This document shows, one piece after another, positions 26,992 to 37,106 of a DNA stretch of 64,000 nt. The stretch covers positions 196,251-260,250 of the forward strand of contig NZ_CP039905.1 in NCBI RefSeq assembly GCF_005221385.1, written 5' to 3'. This stretch comes from Agrobacterium tumefaciens. Its GTDB lineage: Bacteria > Pseudomonadota > Alphaproteobacteria > Rhizobiales > Rhizobiaceae. How positions within the stretch are numbered: the stretch's first letter is position 1; each line of letters starts with the position of its first letter. The position numbers were made by a program, and so were the translations under genes. The notes under the pieces were generated by a model. It worked only from the letters and a program-made list of their open reading frames with translations. It was not told the DNA's origin and made no database searches.

Positions 26992-28771
26992 GAGCAACCA
27001 ATCCAACGACCGCGTTGATCGCGCTTTCGATATAGGCCGGCGGCTTGAGGCCTACGGATTTCTTCGCCAGGCGGGCGCCGAGCCGCCCCTTGCCAATGTC
27101 GGCGATCATGGCAAGCAATTGTGGGGCATCGACCGCCGCACCAGCTCGCCAGGCGGCGATGCGTCCCGTTCGCACCGAGCCAAAGTCCTGCTCACCCAGG
27201 ATATCGAGAAGCGGTTTCAGCAGGACGGGCGTATTGGCAACAGACACTTCAAAGGTTTGATCGTTGAGAAATATGCCAGATTTTGCTGCGTTCACGCTGA
27301 ACGCGGCATGGTCCATTGGCTCCCATGTTGCCAGTTGCGCAGGCGTGAGGAGCGGCAGACCGCGAACCGCGAGTATATCCTGCCAGAGATCCAGAGTCCG
27401 CTTCTTTCCCAGAGGAGGCTTGGTGCCATCGAGAGGATCCCAGTCGGTGATCACGCTATAGGGAAGCTTCAATGCTTCAGCGAGCTTTACATAGGGGCGG
27501 AAGTTGACCCCGCCGACATTGCAGACCGTTATCCCAAGCTCATCCAGCGAATGACCGAGTGATGAGGCGAAGATGGGCAGGAGCGCTTCCTCCGCGTCTC
27601 CCTCAATGAAAATGGCGCCTCGGGCGAACAGCAGCTCAGCGCGTGTCGCATTGAGATACGTTTCAAGATCGTCGATCTCGTCCGGCGTTACCGGCAGGTT
27701 CGCCAACGAGAATGCCTGGGTCGCCCCAGCCTGCTTCTTCAACTGGACGATTGAGCGCAACGGGGTGACTGCTGCCAAGGTCGGCGAATGACTGGTGACG
27801 ATCATCGACTGCGACGCGTCGACGTTGCCAAGCAGCTTCTTGAAGACGGATCGCTGGAGTTGCGGATGAAGGTGCGCCTCTGGCTCCTCGATGCAAAGGA
27901 GCGAGAAGTTTCGTTCGTTCTTCTTCCGGCGCCATGAGAATTCTGCGAGCTTCAAAGCCAACAACGCCACGTTGGCCGAGCCAAGACTGGCATCCCCAAT
28001 GCCACGCTTTCCATTGTCGATGAACATCGCAATCGCCCGAAAAAGGCGCAGCGGGTCGTTCGGCGCGAATCTCAGGCGAGCATCGATGTCGTGTGGCTTT
28101 CCGGAAAGATGGACGATACCCGCCCGCAATTCATCTTCCAGCGTCTTGATCGTCGGAAACGTTTCGAGCGTCTTGGTCGCCTTGTCGAGTTCGGCAGCCA
28201 CTGCGTCGATGTCCGCGCGGCTGATCCCGGAGACGGCATCCTCGAGCAGAGGGCGCAATGGCGAATTGCGCCAGCTGCCCAATTGCCCTTCGGCATCGCG
28301 CAAGGCGTCCAATAACTCGATCGCGATGCGGCGACGCACCCTGCTAGGAAGCGAGCGGGTTTCGTCGCCGCCACCGAAAACGAGAAACTCACAATCGGCA
28401 CTTGATTGCGGAGCGCCAGTGATGTCGGACTTCTTGCGGAAGACGTAGCTGAGCTGCGCGACCGTCGGATCGTGAGCGGCGCGAAAATCGGTCAAAAGCG
28501 CAGTCAAGGCCATGTCGGTAGCGAAATCCGAGAGCTCCAAATGGACCTCAATGGGCCCACTGAAATCGGCCGGCCCACCATCCCAGAAGTCGGTCAGCTT
28601 CAGTTGTCGGGCCGAGTCAGGCAGGGTTGGATCGAGTATGAGCTGGATTGCGAACAGCAGATTGCTTTTTCCGACTCTATTCTGCCCAAGCAGCACGACA
28701 TTGCCAGATAGTGGAATATCGATAGATTGAAAGTTCCTGAAATTTCTTATGCTCAACTTGCTCAGACGCAT
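26984..28771 (-). CDS. gajA: OLD-family ATPase-TOPRIM nuclease, GajA-like
   Basis: This protein of about 595 aa has an ABC-type ATPase (Walker A GQNRVGKSN at 29-37; Walker B with LLCIEEPEAHLHPQ near 292; H-loop region TSHSPTL). A TOPRIM nuclease follows, with Glu in FIEGDAEEALL near 388 and Asp-x-Asp in SVITDWDPLDG near 438. This is the GajA architecture, a nicking endonuclease restrained by ATP. I start it at MRLSKLSIRNF (28771), directly behind a GGGGGG ribosome site; the frame is open 29 codons further. It is the first gene of the pair and divergent from the AddB-like gene across only 104 bp, so the two operons may share control. Confidence 0.85.
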   Translation of the reverse strand: MRLSKLSIRNFRNFQSIDIPLSGNVVLLGQNRVGKSNLLFAIQLILDPTLPDSARQLKLTDFWDGGPADFSGPIEVHLELSDFATDMALTALLTDFRAAHDPTVAQLSYVFRKKSDITGAPQSSADCEFLVFGGGDETRSLPSRVRRRIAIELLDALRDAEGQLGSWRNSPLRPLLEDAVSGISRADIDAVAAELDKATKTLETFPTIKTLEDELRAGIVHLSGKPHDIDARLRFAPNDPLRLFRAIAMFIDNGKRGIGDASLGSANVALLALKLAEFSWRRKKNERNFSLLCIEEPEAHLHPQLQRSVFKKLLGNVDASQSMIVTSHSPTLAAVTPLRSIVQLKKQAGATQAFSLANLPVTPDEIDDLETYLNATRAELLFARGAIFIEGDAEEALLPIFASSLGHSLDELGITVCNVGGVNFRPYVKLAEALKLPYSVITDWDPLDGTKPPLGKKRTLDLWQDILAVRGLPLLTPAQLATWEPMDHAAFSVNAAKSGIFLNDQTFEVSVANTPVLLKPLLDILGEQDFGSVRTGRIAAWRAGAAVDAPQLLAMIADIGKGRLGARLAKKSVGLKPPAYIESAINAVVGLVAHV

Positions 28772-28875
28772 TGCATCCCCCCGGGAATCATAAGCTTTTA
28801 CTACGTAGCATTTGAGTAGATCGAGAGCCTGGGCAATGATCGAGACTCGGTCGAACAATAGCGTAAAGTAACAAG

Positions 28876-31527
28876 ATGATCACTCGCTCTACCCACATCG
28901 TCGACGGTTTGCTAGCTTTGCGCAGCGCTCGCGCTGCAGCCGCCATGGGCGGTGCCATCGGCCGCGAAATCCTGACGCTTCCCCTTCTCGCCGGCCGCCT
29001 TGTCGGCGGGTTCACGACACCCGCAGGGACCGATGTACTTTACCCGGCGATCCAGGCAGCACTTGCTGCCGGCGGTTTTCAGGATATTGCCGACATCGCA
29101 GGTTTGCCGGGCATGCCACGGGCGGTCCTTCAATCGCTCGATTCGGTCTGGCGGACGGACTTGGATTTAGCCTCACTCGCCCACGAGGCGGCGCGATTCC
29201 ACGACCTTGCCCTGATCGAGGCGAGAATCCGTGAGAGCATACCGGCTACCCATTTGCTACCGCGCGACCTTCGCGACGCGGCCGTCAAACGTGCCAATCA
29301 CGCCCGCCGTCTGCTAGGATCCGTCACGCTTGCCGGAATCGTCGAGGTTGATCCGGTTTGGCGTCCGCTTCTCACTGCGATCGTGCGCGTCACCGACCTG
29401 TCCTGGGATATGCCGGACGGTGTGGAGCAGCCTTGGTTCGGCGGCGCGATCCGAAAGTGCGCAGCCCCTGGTCCCACACAGATTTCTGCCGAAGCGAGCG
29501 CCGATCCGAAGTCCGAGGTCGTGGAGGCGCTGAGATGGGCTAGGCGACTGCTATCGACGGGCCAGGTCAAGGCAGAAGACATCGCAATCGCCGCGACTTC
29601 GACGCAAGACTGGGACGACCACTTTCTTGCCTACGCGAGAAGTGCGGCGCTGCCGGTCCATTTTTCTCACGGCGTTCCGGCGCTGAGCACAGCGGACGGC
29701 CAGACCTGCGCCGCTCTCGCCGATATTCTAGTCAAAGGTCTCACCCAGGAACGCGTCTGGCGCCTAATCCGGCGCCTTCCGGCGCGGCCGTTCGCCAGGT
29801 CGCTTCCCGAAGATTGGTTCGCCGGCATTCCGAGAGGCGCAGCGTTACGGACGCTTGATCAATGGCGCGAAGCGCTGACGGCGGCCAGGCCCCGGCGGGC
29901 CGCGGCCGAGCCGGCCGAGCAAACGCTTCTGCCGATCCTCGATCTCCTTGCCCGAGGACCAGAGGCTGGAAGCGAAGCGGGGACGCGGCTTTTGAGCGGA
30001 GCCAGCCTGACGATGTGGGAAGAGGCACTGCGAAGCGCCCCGCCGCACGCAATTGCGCTATCGCTCCAAGCACTACGCGTCGCGGATCAACGCGAACCGG
30101 CCAATAGCGTTGTCTGGTGTCCGGCATCGCAGTTGGTGTCGTGTCCGCGACCGTTCACACGTCTCCTTGGCTTCACCAGCCGATCCTGGCCACGTTCGGA
30201 CCATGACGATCCCCTAATCCCACATCATATGCTTGAGCGCCGCAAGCTGCATCCGGTGAGCACCGCCGAGCGAGACCGCCTTCATTTCGAGATCATAAGG
30301 GCACAATCGCGCGAGCAACTTGTCTTGTCGCGCGCTCAGCGAAACGCCAGAGGCGGCCAGCTATCACCAAGCACCTTGTGGCCGGGCGACTTGGTCGTTC
30401 ACAAACGCGACCGTGTGCCAGAACACGCCTTCAGCGAAGCCGACAGATTGCTGGCGCGCGCCCGCGACGCCGGGCAGCTCGCCCATGTGCGCCAGGCTCA
30501 GCTCTGCTGGCGAAACTGGCAGTGGCGCGCGGATCTCACCGCACATGACGGATTGTCGAACGCCAATCACCCAGCGATCGAGGCGGCCCTGATGCGGGTC
30601 CAGTCGACGACCTCCTTGCAGCGTTTGTTGCGTGACCCACTGGGATTTGTTTGGCGATATGCGTTGGGCTGGCGCTCGGCTCGACAAGAGTCCGACCCGT
30701 TGGAGCTTGATCCAACGTCGTTCGGCGAGCTCGTGCACGAGTTGATCAGCGGTGCGATCTCAGCGCTCGAGCCCACGCCGGGTTTCGCGCGCGCAAGCGC
30801 CGATGAAATCGACGCAGCAATCGAAGGCTCTTCAGCGGCTATCCTCGCCGCATGGCCGTTGCAACGATCCGTTCCGCCGTCGATCCTCTGGCGCCATACG
30901 GTAACAGAAGCGGCCCGCAGGACGGCGAAAGGCCTTGCTTCCGACGATCCGGTGCGATCCGACACGCGAAGCTGGACCGAGGTGCCATTCGGCCAAATCG
31001 ATCCGGTAGCCGAACAAGTGCCATGGGAGGCAACCTTGGCGGTTCCGATTGAGCCGACGGGCTTGGTCTTCGGCGGCCGGATGGACCGCCTGGATATTCG
31101 CGCGACCGGCGACGCCGCGCGGATCACGGACTACAAAAGTATCAAGCCGCCTCCAAGAGCCCAACGGATCACGCTTGGACAAGGGCGCGAGTTGCAGCGC
31201 GTGCTCTACGCAATTGCAGTGCGGACCTTGTTGCCCGAGGTCAGAACAGTGGTCGCGCGTCTGATTTATCTGGCGGATGACCCGGCAACCTTCGAGCTCA
31301 AGGGGGACGAACTCGACGATGCGGTCACCCACGCCACCGGCTACCTATCGGCGGCGACGGCAATTTTGCGCAGCGGCCGGATTGCGCCCCGTTGGGAGAA
31401 AGACGCGTTCTATGACGACATGCGTCTTGCACTTCCAGCGGACCGCGAAACCTATCTTCGTCGCAAAGCCTCTGAATTCCGCGCAGCCAACCAGCAGCTC
31501 AATAAGCTCTGGAGCGCCTCCACATGA
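28876..31527 (+). CDS. AddB-like protein: degenerate helicase with PD-(D/E)XK nuclease
   Basis: This 883-aa protein resembles the AddB subunit of AddAB recombination nucleases. The C-terminal nuclease has His in FGELVHELI near 618, Asp in FGGRMDRLD near 734 and Asp-Tyr-Lys in ITDYKSIK near 753. The N-terminal helicase-like part lacks a P-loop, so it should be non-catalytic. There are no cysteines after the DYKS motif, so the iron-sulphur staple of classic AddB/AddB-like nucleases seems absent. The stop overlaps the AddA-like start by 4 bp (ATGA). In a defence island, back to back with Gabija, it more likely degrades foreign DNA than serves general repair; that is inference. Confidence 0.78.
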   Translation: MITRSTHIVDGLLALRSARAAAAMGGAIGREILTLPLLAGRLVGGFTTPAGTDVLYPAIQAALAAGGFQDIADIAGLPGMPRAVLQSLDSVWRTDLDLASLAHEAARFHDLALIEARIRESIPATHLLPRDLRDAAVKRANHARRLLGSVTLAGIVEVDPVWRPLLTAIVRVTDLSWDMPDGVEQPWFGGAIRKCAAPGPTQISAEASADPKSEVVEALRWARRLLSTGQVKAEDIAIAATSTQDWDDHFLAYARSAALPVHFSHGVPALSTADGQTCAALADILVKGLTQERVWRLIRRLPARPFARSLPEDWFAGIPRGAALRTLDQWREALTAARPRRAAAEPAEQTLLPILDLLARGPEAGSEAGTRLLSGASLTMWEEALRSAPPHAIALSLQALRVADQREPANSVVWCPASQLVSCPRPFTRLLGFTSRSWPRSDHDDPLIPHHMLERRKLHPVSTAERDRLHFEIIRAQSREQLVLSRAQRNARGGQLSPSTLWPGDLVVHKRDRVPEHAFSEADRLLARARDAGQLAHVRQAQLCWRNWQWRADLTAHDGLSNANHPAIEAALMRVQSTTSLQRLLRDPLGFVWRYALGWRSARQESDPLELDPTSFGELVHELISGAISALEPTPGFARASADEIDAAIEGSSAAILAAWPLQRSVPPSILWRHTVTEAARRTAKGLASDDPVRSDTRSWTEVPFGQIDPVAEQVPWEATLAVPIEPTGLVFGGRMDRLDIRATGDAARITDYKSIKPPPRAQRITLGQGRELQRVLYAIAVRTLLPEVRTVVARLIYLADDPATFELKGDELDDAVTHATGYLSAATAILRSGRIAPRWEKDAFYDDMRLALPADRETYLRRKASEFRAANQQLNKLWSAST

Positions 31528-34500
31528 CGCTCGTCGATCAGGATAACCGTTGCCGGGCAATGGCAGACTTCTCGTCGATCCTGCTGGTGGAGGCGGCTGC
31601 AGGGACCGGGAAGACGTCGCTCATGGCCGGGCGCGTGGCAATGATGCTCGCCGCAGGTCACCGCCCCGGTGAAATCGCCGCGATCACCTTTACCGAATTA
31701 GCGGCAAGCCAACTTGCCGCGCGAATCAAGGAGACCGTCGAACTCCTGCTGGCGGGCAAGATTCCAGCTTTCCTGAAGGCGGTCATTCCGAACGGGCTCT
31801 CCGAGCAGCAGCGAAGCGCCCTTGTCGCCGCATCCACGCAACTCGACGAGTTGACTGCGACAACCATCCACGGCTTTTGTCAGGCGATCATTCGCAGCCA
31901 TGGCGTCCAGGCCGGCCTTGATCCTGGCGCTCGCATCGCCGACGCGACCGTCGCTGATAATTTGTTCATGGCGGAATTATCAGCGTGGTTCTCACGCCGG
32001 CTCGCGATTGACGCCTCAGAGGACGATCCGATCGTCGTCTTGGCAGAGCAAATCCCGCTGCAAGTGGTCGACCTCGTCCGCGAACTTGCACTCCTCCGGC
32101 GCAAGCACGCCGATGCTCAGCCGATCGTTCCGCCCCGAGGCTTGAGACCTGACATCGACTTCGTCCAGGCGGTCGACGACTTCGAACGATGGAGAGCAAG
32201 CGTCGGGGAGGAGGTATGGGAGCGAGAAATCGCACAGGAGCTCCGAAGGCTTGCGACGCGCTACCAGGGCTGCTTCACCGGCGATCCGGATTTCCGCTCG
32301 CTGTGGCAGCTTTGCGACCCAGGATCGGGCCGGTTGTTTGGACGGAAGGGATTGCAGCTCAAGACCTATGACGAGGCCGCCCGTGGTTTTGGCGCTCACA
32401 CCAATGACATTGGCAACGATGCTGGGCGGGCGCTGTACGAGGCGGTCAACGATGCATGGGGCCAGCTCATTGGCAACATCGCGAGCACGCTCGTCTGTTC
32501 GCTATCAGGCTCGCTTGACCAACTCCTGGAGAGCTATCGCGCCCGGAAACGCGCGGCGGCAATTTTGGATTTCGACGATCTGATAATTCACGTGCAGTCT
32601 CTCATGCGCTCACACGAAGAGGTTCGGCAGGCAGTTGGGCGGCGCTATCGGTATGTTCTAGTCGACGAATTTCAGGACACAGACCGCATTCAAATTGAAA
32701 TTTTGTTCTCAATCGCTGCGACCGCCGAACGCCCAACGCATTGGGAGGCCGCGCGGCTGCGTGCCGGAGCACTTTTCCTTGTCGGCGATCCGAAGCAGGC
32801 GATCTATCGCTTCCGGGGTGCCGATATCGAAGCCTACGAGCTTTGCCGCAGGCTGATCCAAGGCCAGGACGGCGGAGCTATCATCGAGGTCACGGCCAAT
32901 TTTCGATCGCTTAGCCCGATCATCCACCACGTCAATGCAAGTTTCGAACCGGTTTTTGCGAAGCCTTCGCAGCCCCGATATGTCGCTCTTGCTCCAACAC
33001 TGTCCGACGTGTCGCAAACCCTCCCCTGCGTGGTACGTTCCACGATCGAGATCGCGACCGACGAGCGCATTTACGCAGAGACGTTCCGGGACGCCGAAGC
33101 CGAAAGGGTCGCGGATATCTGCGCAGGATTGGTCGGAAACCTGCCAATTCTGCGGGCCGACAACACGCGCACGCCCCTGCGGGCCGGTGACATCGCGCTG
33201 CTATCGCCGGGTCACACAGAACTCTGGCGCTATGAACGGGCGCTCGAACAGCGAGGCCTCGCGGTGTCGTCGCAAGCTGGCCAGACCTTGATGCGACGGC
33301 AGGAAACACAGGACGTCCTGGCGCTTGTAAGGGTGCTGGCGGACTCGTCGGATACATTCGCCTTCGGCGCATTCATGCGCGGTCCATTGGTTGGGTTCAG
33401 CGAACAGGAGCTGCTCGACATAACCGCCGCCCTATCCGCCGATGGGACGGGGCAAACCTTCTTTACGGTGCGCACAGACCCCGACTTGGTGCAGCATCCG
33501 CTGGCCAAGGACATTCTCATTCTGCTGCAGAGCCTGCGGCGCAAGGCGTCCGTCACCACCCCGAGCCTCATTCTCGCCGAGGCCCTCGAGCGTTTAAACG
33601 CCCGCGTCATCATCGCGGCGCGCCATGGTAACCGGAACGCGCGGGCACTCGCCAACCTCGATGCGCTAATCGAGAGAGCGCGCAGCTACGGAGTTGCCGG
33701 CCTGCGCGCTTTCGTCCGCGATCTCCACTCTGACTGGGAGCGCAAGGCGAGAGCACCGGAGGGTCGCATCGACGCCGCTGAGCATGCGGTCGAGATTGTC
33801 ACGATCCACAGTGCGAAAGGGTTGGAATGGCCGGTGGTCATTCCGATCAACTCGACGACAGAGCTCTATCGGCCGGACCAGTTCGTTCACAGGCAATCTG
33901 ACAACAGCCTGCATTGGATGATCGGTGGCGTCACGCCCCCGGAGCTGGCTGCGGCGCGCGCGGCGGAAAGCCTCGAAGATGCCAATCAGCGGGAGAGAAT
34001 TTGGTATGTGGCGTGCACACGGGCGCGAAACCTTCTGATACTTCCTCATATCCCCCAAGCGTCAAAGGATTCGTGGTTCAGCTCCGTCGATCTTCGTCAG
34101 CTTGAAGTCCCGGAGCTGGATCTTTCTTCATTCACGCCACTGACAAACCGTTCGGGCGCCTCTCAACCGAATGAACAATCGGCTCAAATTTTTGCGACGG
34201 AACAGCGTTTTGTCGAGGACAGCGCGCCGCCTCTGGTATGGCGTCGGCCGAGCGAGCATGACGGTGATCGTCTTGGCGATGCTCTCGACGGGGTGATCAC
34301 CTTAGACAGCCAGGCCGAGCGTCTCGAAATTGCAGGCGCCGGCGCTCGGCGCGGGGTGATCTTGCATAAACTTATGGAGGAGCTCCTAACCGGCGAACTC
34401 GCGAATGAACTGGCGGCGAGCGTCTCACGCGCCCGCTTCCTACTCGATCAGCTAACGCCTGGCACCGAGGATGATCGGGCGCGACCCGATCCCAATGAAA

Positions 34501-34856
34501 TGGCGGCGGCGGCCCTTCGTACGCTTGCCTTGCCTGAAATTGCTGAGCTGCGGCCTCGTCTAGTGCCTGAAATGCCAGTCTGGGCGTCGGACGAGAACGT
34601 TCTTGTCGCCGGTCGTGCAGATGCTTTGGCCATCAGCGACCAGGGTATCGACACCGCATTTGATTGGAAGTCGGATGTCAATCCCACGCTCGCCGTTCGC
34701 AAAGCACACGCGCAACAATTGCGTGACTATCTCTCGGCGACCCATGCCGCTCGGGGAGCTGTTGTCTATCTCACCAGCGGCGAGATTGTCTGGGTCGAAG
34801 CTGAAAATGGCGAGCACGTATCGCGAGAGCCGGTCGCCGACCGTGACGCGCCTTGA
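31524..34856 (+). CDS. AddA/RecB-like UvrD helicase-exonuclease
   Basis: This 1110-aa superfamily 1 helicase has Walker A EAAAGTGKTS (residues 23-32), motif Ia ITFTELAA, Walker B VLVDEFQDT near 378, GDPKQAIYRFRGAD near 420, and a late motif VI region with ERIWYVACTRARNLL. A C-terminal PD-(D/E)XK nuclease follows (GVILHKLMEELL near 945, GRADALAISDQG near 1030, DTAFDWKSD near 1045). This is the AddA architecture: a translocating helicase-nuclease acting with AddB on double-strand ends. It is slightly shorter than typical AddA. It is coupled to the AddB-like gene. A rhizobial chromosome already has its own addAB, so this is a second, divergent set. Confidence 0.85.
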   Translation: MTLVDQDNRCRAMADFSSILLVEAAAGTGKTSLMAGRVAMMLAAGHRPGEIAAITFTELAASQLAARIKETVELLLAGKIPAFLKAVIPNGLSEQQRSALVAASTQLDELTATTIHGFCQAIIRSHGVQAGLDPGARIADATVADNLFMAELSAWFSRRLAIDASEDDPIVVLAEQIPLQVVDLVRELALLRRKHADAQPIVPPRGLRPDIDFVQAVDDFERWRASVGEEVWEREIAQELRRLATRYQGCFTGDPDFRSLWQLCDPGSGRLFGRKGLQLKTYDEAARGFGAHTNDIGNDAGRALYEAVNDAWGQLIGNIASTLVCSLSGSLDQLLESYRARKRAAAILDFDDLIIHVQSLMRSHEEVRQAVGRRYRYVLVDEFQDTDRIQIEILFSIAATAERPTHWEAARLRAGALFLVGDPKQAIYRFRGADIEAYELCRRLIQGQDGGAIIEVTANFRSLSPIIHHVNASFEPVFAKPSQPRYVALAPTLSDVSQTLPCVVRSTIEIATDERIYAETFRDAEAERVADICAGLVGNLPILRADNTRTPLRAGDIALLSPGHTELWRYERALEQRGLAVSSQAGQTLMRRQETQDVLALVRVLADSSDTFAFGAFMRGPLVGFSEQELLDITAALSADGTGQTFFTVRTDPDLVQHPLAKDILILLQSLRRKASVTTPSLILAEALERLNARVIIAARHGNRNARALANLDALIERARSYGVAGLRAFVRDLHSDWERKARAPEGRIDAAEHAVEIVTIHSAKGLEWPVVIPINSTTELYRPDQFVHRQSDNSLHWMIGGVTPPELAAARAAESLEDANQRERIWYVACTRARNLLILPHIPQASKDSWFSSVDLRQLEVPELDLSSFTPLTNRSGASQPNEQSAQIFATEQRFVEDSAPPLVWRRPSEHDGDRLGDALDGVITLDSQAERLEIAGAGARRGVILHKLMEELLTGELANELAASVSRARFLLDQLTPGTEDDRARPDPNEMAAAALRTLALPEIAELRPRLVPEMPVWASDENVLVAGRADALAISDQGIDTAFDWKSDVNPTLAVRKAHAQQLRDYLSATHAARGAVVYLTSGEIVWVEAENGEHVSREPVADRDAP

Positions 34857-35116
34857 AGCCGGCGCGCGCTGGAAGTCACCAAGAAGCTTGCGGTCCGCTT
34901 ACTGGCGGTGCACGGCCGTTTCCAGCGTGACGTCCGAATTCGCGAAGCGGCATTTCCGCGTCTTAATTGCCGCGGCGACAAGTCTACGACGGCAGCACCA
35001 CTCCCGGATCGGCACGAGCTGCCGCCCAGACGGCTCCTCAACCACAGCGGTCGGGCGGCTTTCAGACGCCCGCAGCGTGTAGTCCCAATTCGGGCGAGTT
35101 AGCGCCCAAAGGCCGA

Positions 35117-36364
35117 TCAGTGTCCGCGTAAACCGAACTCCGCGATAATAGCAGGCCGAGCGGCCAAGAGGCGTTCGAGATGGCTCTCGGGCCACATCTC
35201 AATGCGCGGCGACGCGCCATTTGCATTGTGCTGCTCGATCCAAGTCACGGCATCAGCGGTGAAGCGCCCGCTGGTTGCTATGATCAGCACATCGACCCTA
35301 GGATTGGGCCAAAGCGACATTTGATCCTTCGTCGACGAGACCTCAGAGAGGCTCACGCTACGGCTCGTCCAATGCTTACACTGTATTACAACACGAAGGC
35401 GCAACGTGCCCGACAGCTCGTCCTGAATCACGCGCATCACAGATAGATCTCGACCTCTGTCAGGCGCTCTCGTCTGCATCAGCCACTCTGGATTCTCGTA
35501 GCCCAGGGTGTCGCTGATGAGCGTGAAAATCAGACGTTCAAAAGTCTGGTCATCGATCTTAGACCAGCTCAATGCCGTCGTGATTGGGCCAGTGGGCCGC
35601 GTGGCGACCAAGGCCGACAAGTCCTCGACCTGGACAGGGACCGCCTCGTTGACGCCGTACAAACCCTTACGCAGGCTGTCCTTTACGTCAGGCCAGTCCA
35701 TCGCTTCGATATCGTGGAGGTCGCCGACGCATCCAAAATGAATGTGCCGCATCATGTCGGACCACCGCGCCGGCTTCTTCACGCTCGAACCAAGCAGCAC
35801 CTCAATCTGCTTCATGTGCTCACGCATGTCGCTCCATACTTCTTTGTCGATCTGCTGCCGGCGTTCTGCGTCCACGCCTACGACCGCGCGAACCCCTCGA
35901 AGGTCCGCATCGATCTGATCAATCAAACCGATGAGCGCGTCACGGATAAGTGCCCTTCGCATATTGTTGAACCGGAAGCGGTACTCCTGCAGTTCACGCC
36001 CTGGCTCCTCGATCCAGCGTTCGACGGGTACATGCGCGCTTGGCTCATCGAGCTCCATCGCATCCAGCCGGCTTTGCGCGAGCCCGTCGAGATCGGGAGG
36101 TGTCGCCGTCGGCTTCCATCCCCCGATTTTCGGAAGGCTTGCGACGAGAACATCGAAAGAGCGCGCCCGATCCTCGTATTCGACATTCCCACCGAAAGCG
36201 ATTCCAGTCGGGATCAGCGCTGCCATCTCGTCCCAGAGCCGTTCCAGCTTGATGAGATTGGCTTCCGTCGCCTCGAACTGCTCGAGAGCCGCCATGATAG
36301 CACTACCTGTTGCATCCGACCTAAGCATGCGTCTCCACTCCGCCTCGCCATGGAGGCAACACAA
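35117..36364 (-). CDS. Restriction-endonuclease-like protein with C-terminal Mrr-type domain
   Basis: This is up to 415 aa. The C-terminal 150 residues carry an Mrr/restriction-endonuclease pattern: FERLIFTLISDTLGY, then catalytic Asp in APDRGRDLSV and Gln-x-Lys in VVIQCKHW. Mrr-type proteins cut modified or foreign DNA. The long N-terminal part is mostly helical, without motifs I recognise, and may recognise the target. The start is uncertain: M13 or M24 are also possible, and none has a strong ribosome site. It is the last gene of a four-gene minus-strand cluster, 13 bp after the AbiV gene, and converges with the AddA-like gene. Confidence 0.72.
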   Translation of the reverse strand: MCCLHGEAEWRRMLRSDATGSAIMAALEQFEATEANLIKLERLWDEMAALIPTGIAFGGNVEYEDRARSFDVLVASLPKIGGWKPTATPPDLDGLAQSRLDAMELDEPSAHVPVERWIEEPGRELQEYRFRFNNMRRALIRDALIGLIDQIDADLRGVRAVVGVDAERRQQIDKEVWSDMREHMKQIEVLLGSSVKKPARWSDMMRHIHFGCVGDLHDIEAMDWPDVKDSLRKGLYGVNEAVPVQVEDLSALVATRPTGPITTALSWSKIDDQTFERLIFTLISDTLGYENPEWLMQTRAPDRGRDLSVMRVIQDELSGTLRLRVVIQCKHWTSRSVSLSEVSSTKDQMSLWPNPRVDVLIIATSGRFTADAVTWIEQHNANGASPRIEMWPESHLERLLAARPAIIAEFGLRGH

Positions 36365-36377
36365 TGAAACCGAGTCT

Positions 36378-37094
36378 TTACTGAAACCCCTCTCTCAATT
36401 TTGCCTTTCCTGCCTCCAGAAAGCGCGACAACATCGCTTCCATCGCCTCGGCGAGATTGTCGGGCTTTTCCGCCCGCAGCTTTTCCGATTCCTCCACAAG
36501 GCTAGAAAGCACGTCCCGGAGAACTTCCGGCGACGCCGTCAATGTCCTCAATGTCTTCAATCCATTCTGCGCATAACCAAGAAACTCGGCGTTTCTCTCG
36601 GTGATCTCTTCAAGCATTTCGCTGGTAATGCGTTCATTTGGCGCAACGAACTCGCCGCCAACCCAGTCCACATAGAACGACGCGTTCTTGTTTTGATTTG
36701 ACTCGCGATGAAATTCGTCTTGAGCCTTCCTGAACGCTTCCATCGCGGCGTCCCAGTCGCCACGCGCTCGCGCCTCCCGCTCGTCCTCGGATGGTTCGAG
36801 CATGTAAGCATTGGATTTGTTTTTCGACGAATGCCGCGCAAACGCGGCCAAGACCTTCTTCTGATCAACCTCAAGGCCGAGGACAAGGCTAACACCCCAC
36901 GCTCCAAGATTGTTCACCTTCGAACACTCCTCGAGCGAAATCTGGTGCAGGCAAAGGGCGCGGGCCACCGCACCGGCCTTTGCCAGCAGCTCCGCCTCAA
37001 AGAAGAGCTGCTCCGCATTGGCGAACATCTTCTCTGCGCCCTGGAGCAGAGCGTCCAATGACGCTTCATTCTCACTCGCCTTGCTATCCGCCAT
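36378..37094 (-). CDS. AbiV-family (HEPN-like) abortive infection protein
   Basis: This 238-aa helical protein has the AbiV signature: an A-rich helix (AKAGAVARALCLHQISLEECSKVNNL) and then HSSKNKSNAYML, a His/Lys patch characteristic of the family. AbiV of Lactococcus blocks phage translation by binding a phage protein. The family is HEPN-like, so RNase activity is possible. It lies between two nuclease-like genes, 13 bp from each (36378 and 37107 boundaries), which implies one transcript. The association with nucleases is not the usual lone-AbiV setting. Confidence 0.8.
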   Translation of the reverse strand: MADSKASENEASLDALLQGAEKMFANAEQLFFEAELLAKAGAVARALCLHQISLEECSKVNNLGAWGVSLVLGLEVDQKKVLAAFARHSSKNKSNAYMLEPSEDEREARARGDWDAAMEAFRKAQDEFHRESNQNKNASFYVDWVGGEFVAPNERITSEMLEEITERNAEFLGYAQNGLKTLRTLTASPEVLRDVLSSLVEESEKLRAEKPDNLAEAMEAMLSRFLEAGKAKLREGFQ

Positions 37095-37106
37095 GCATGC
37101 TGCCCC

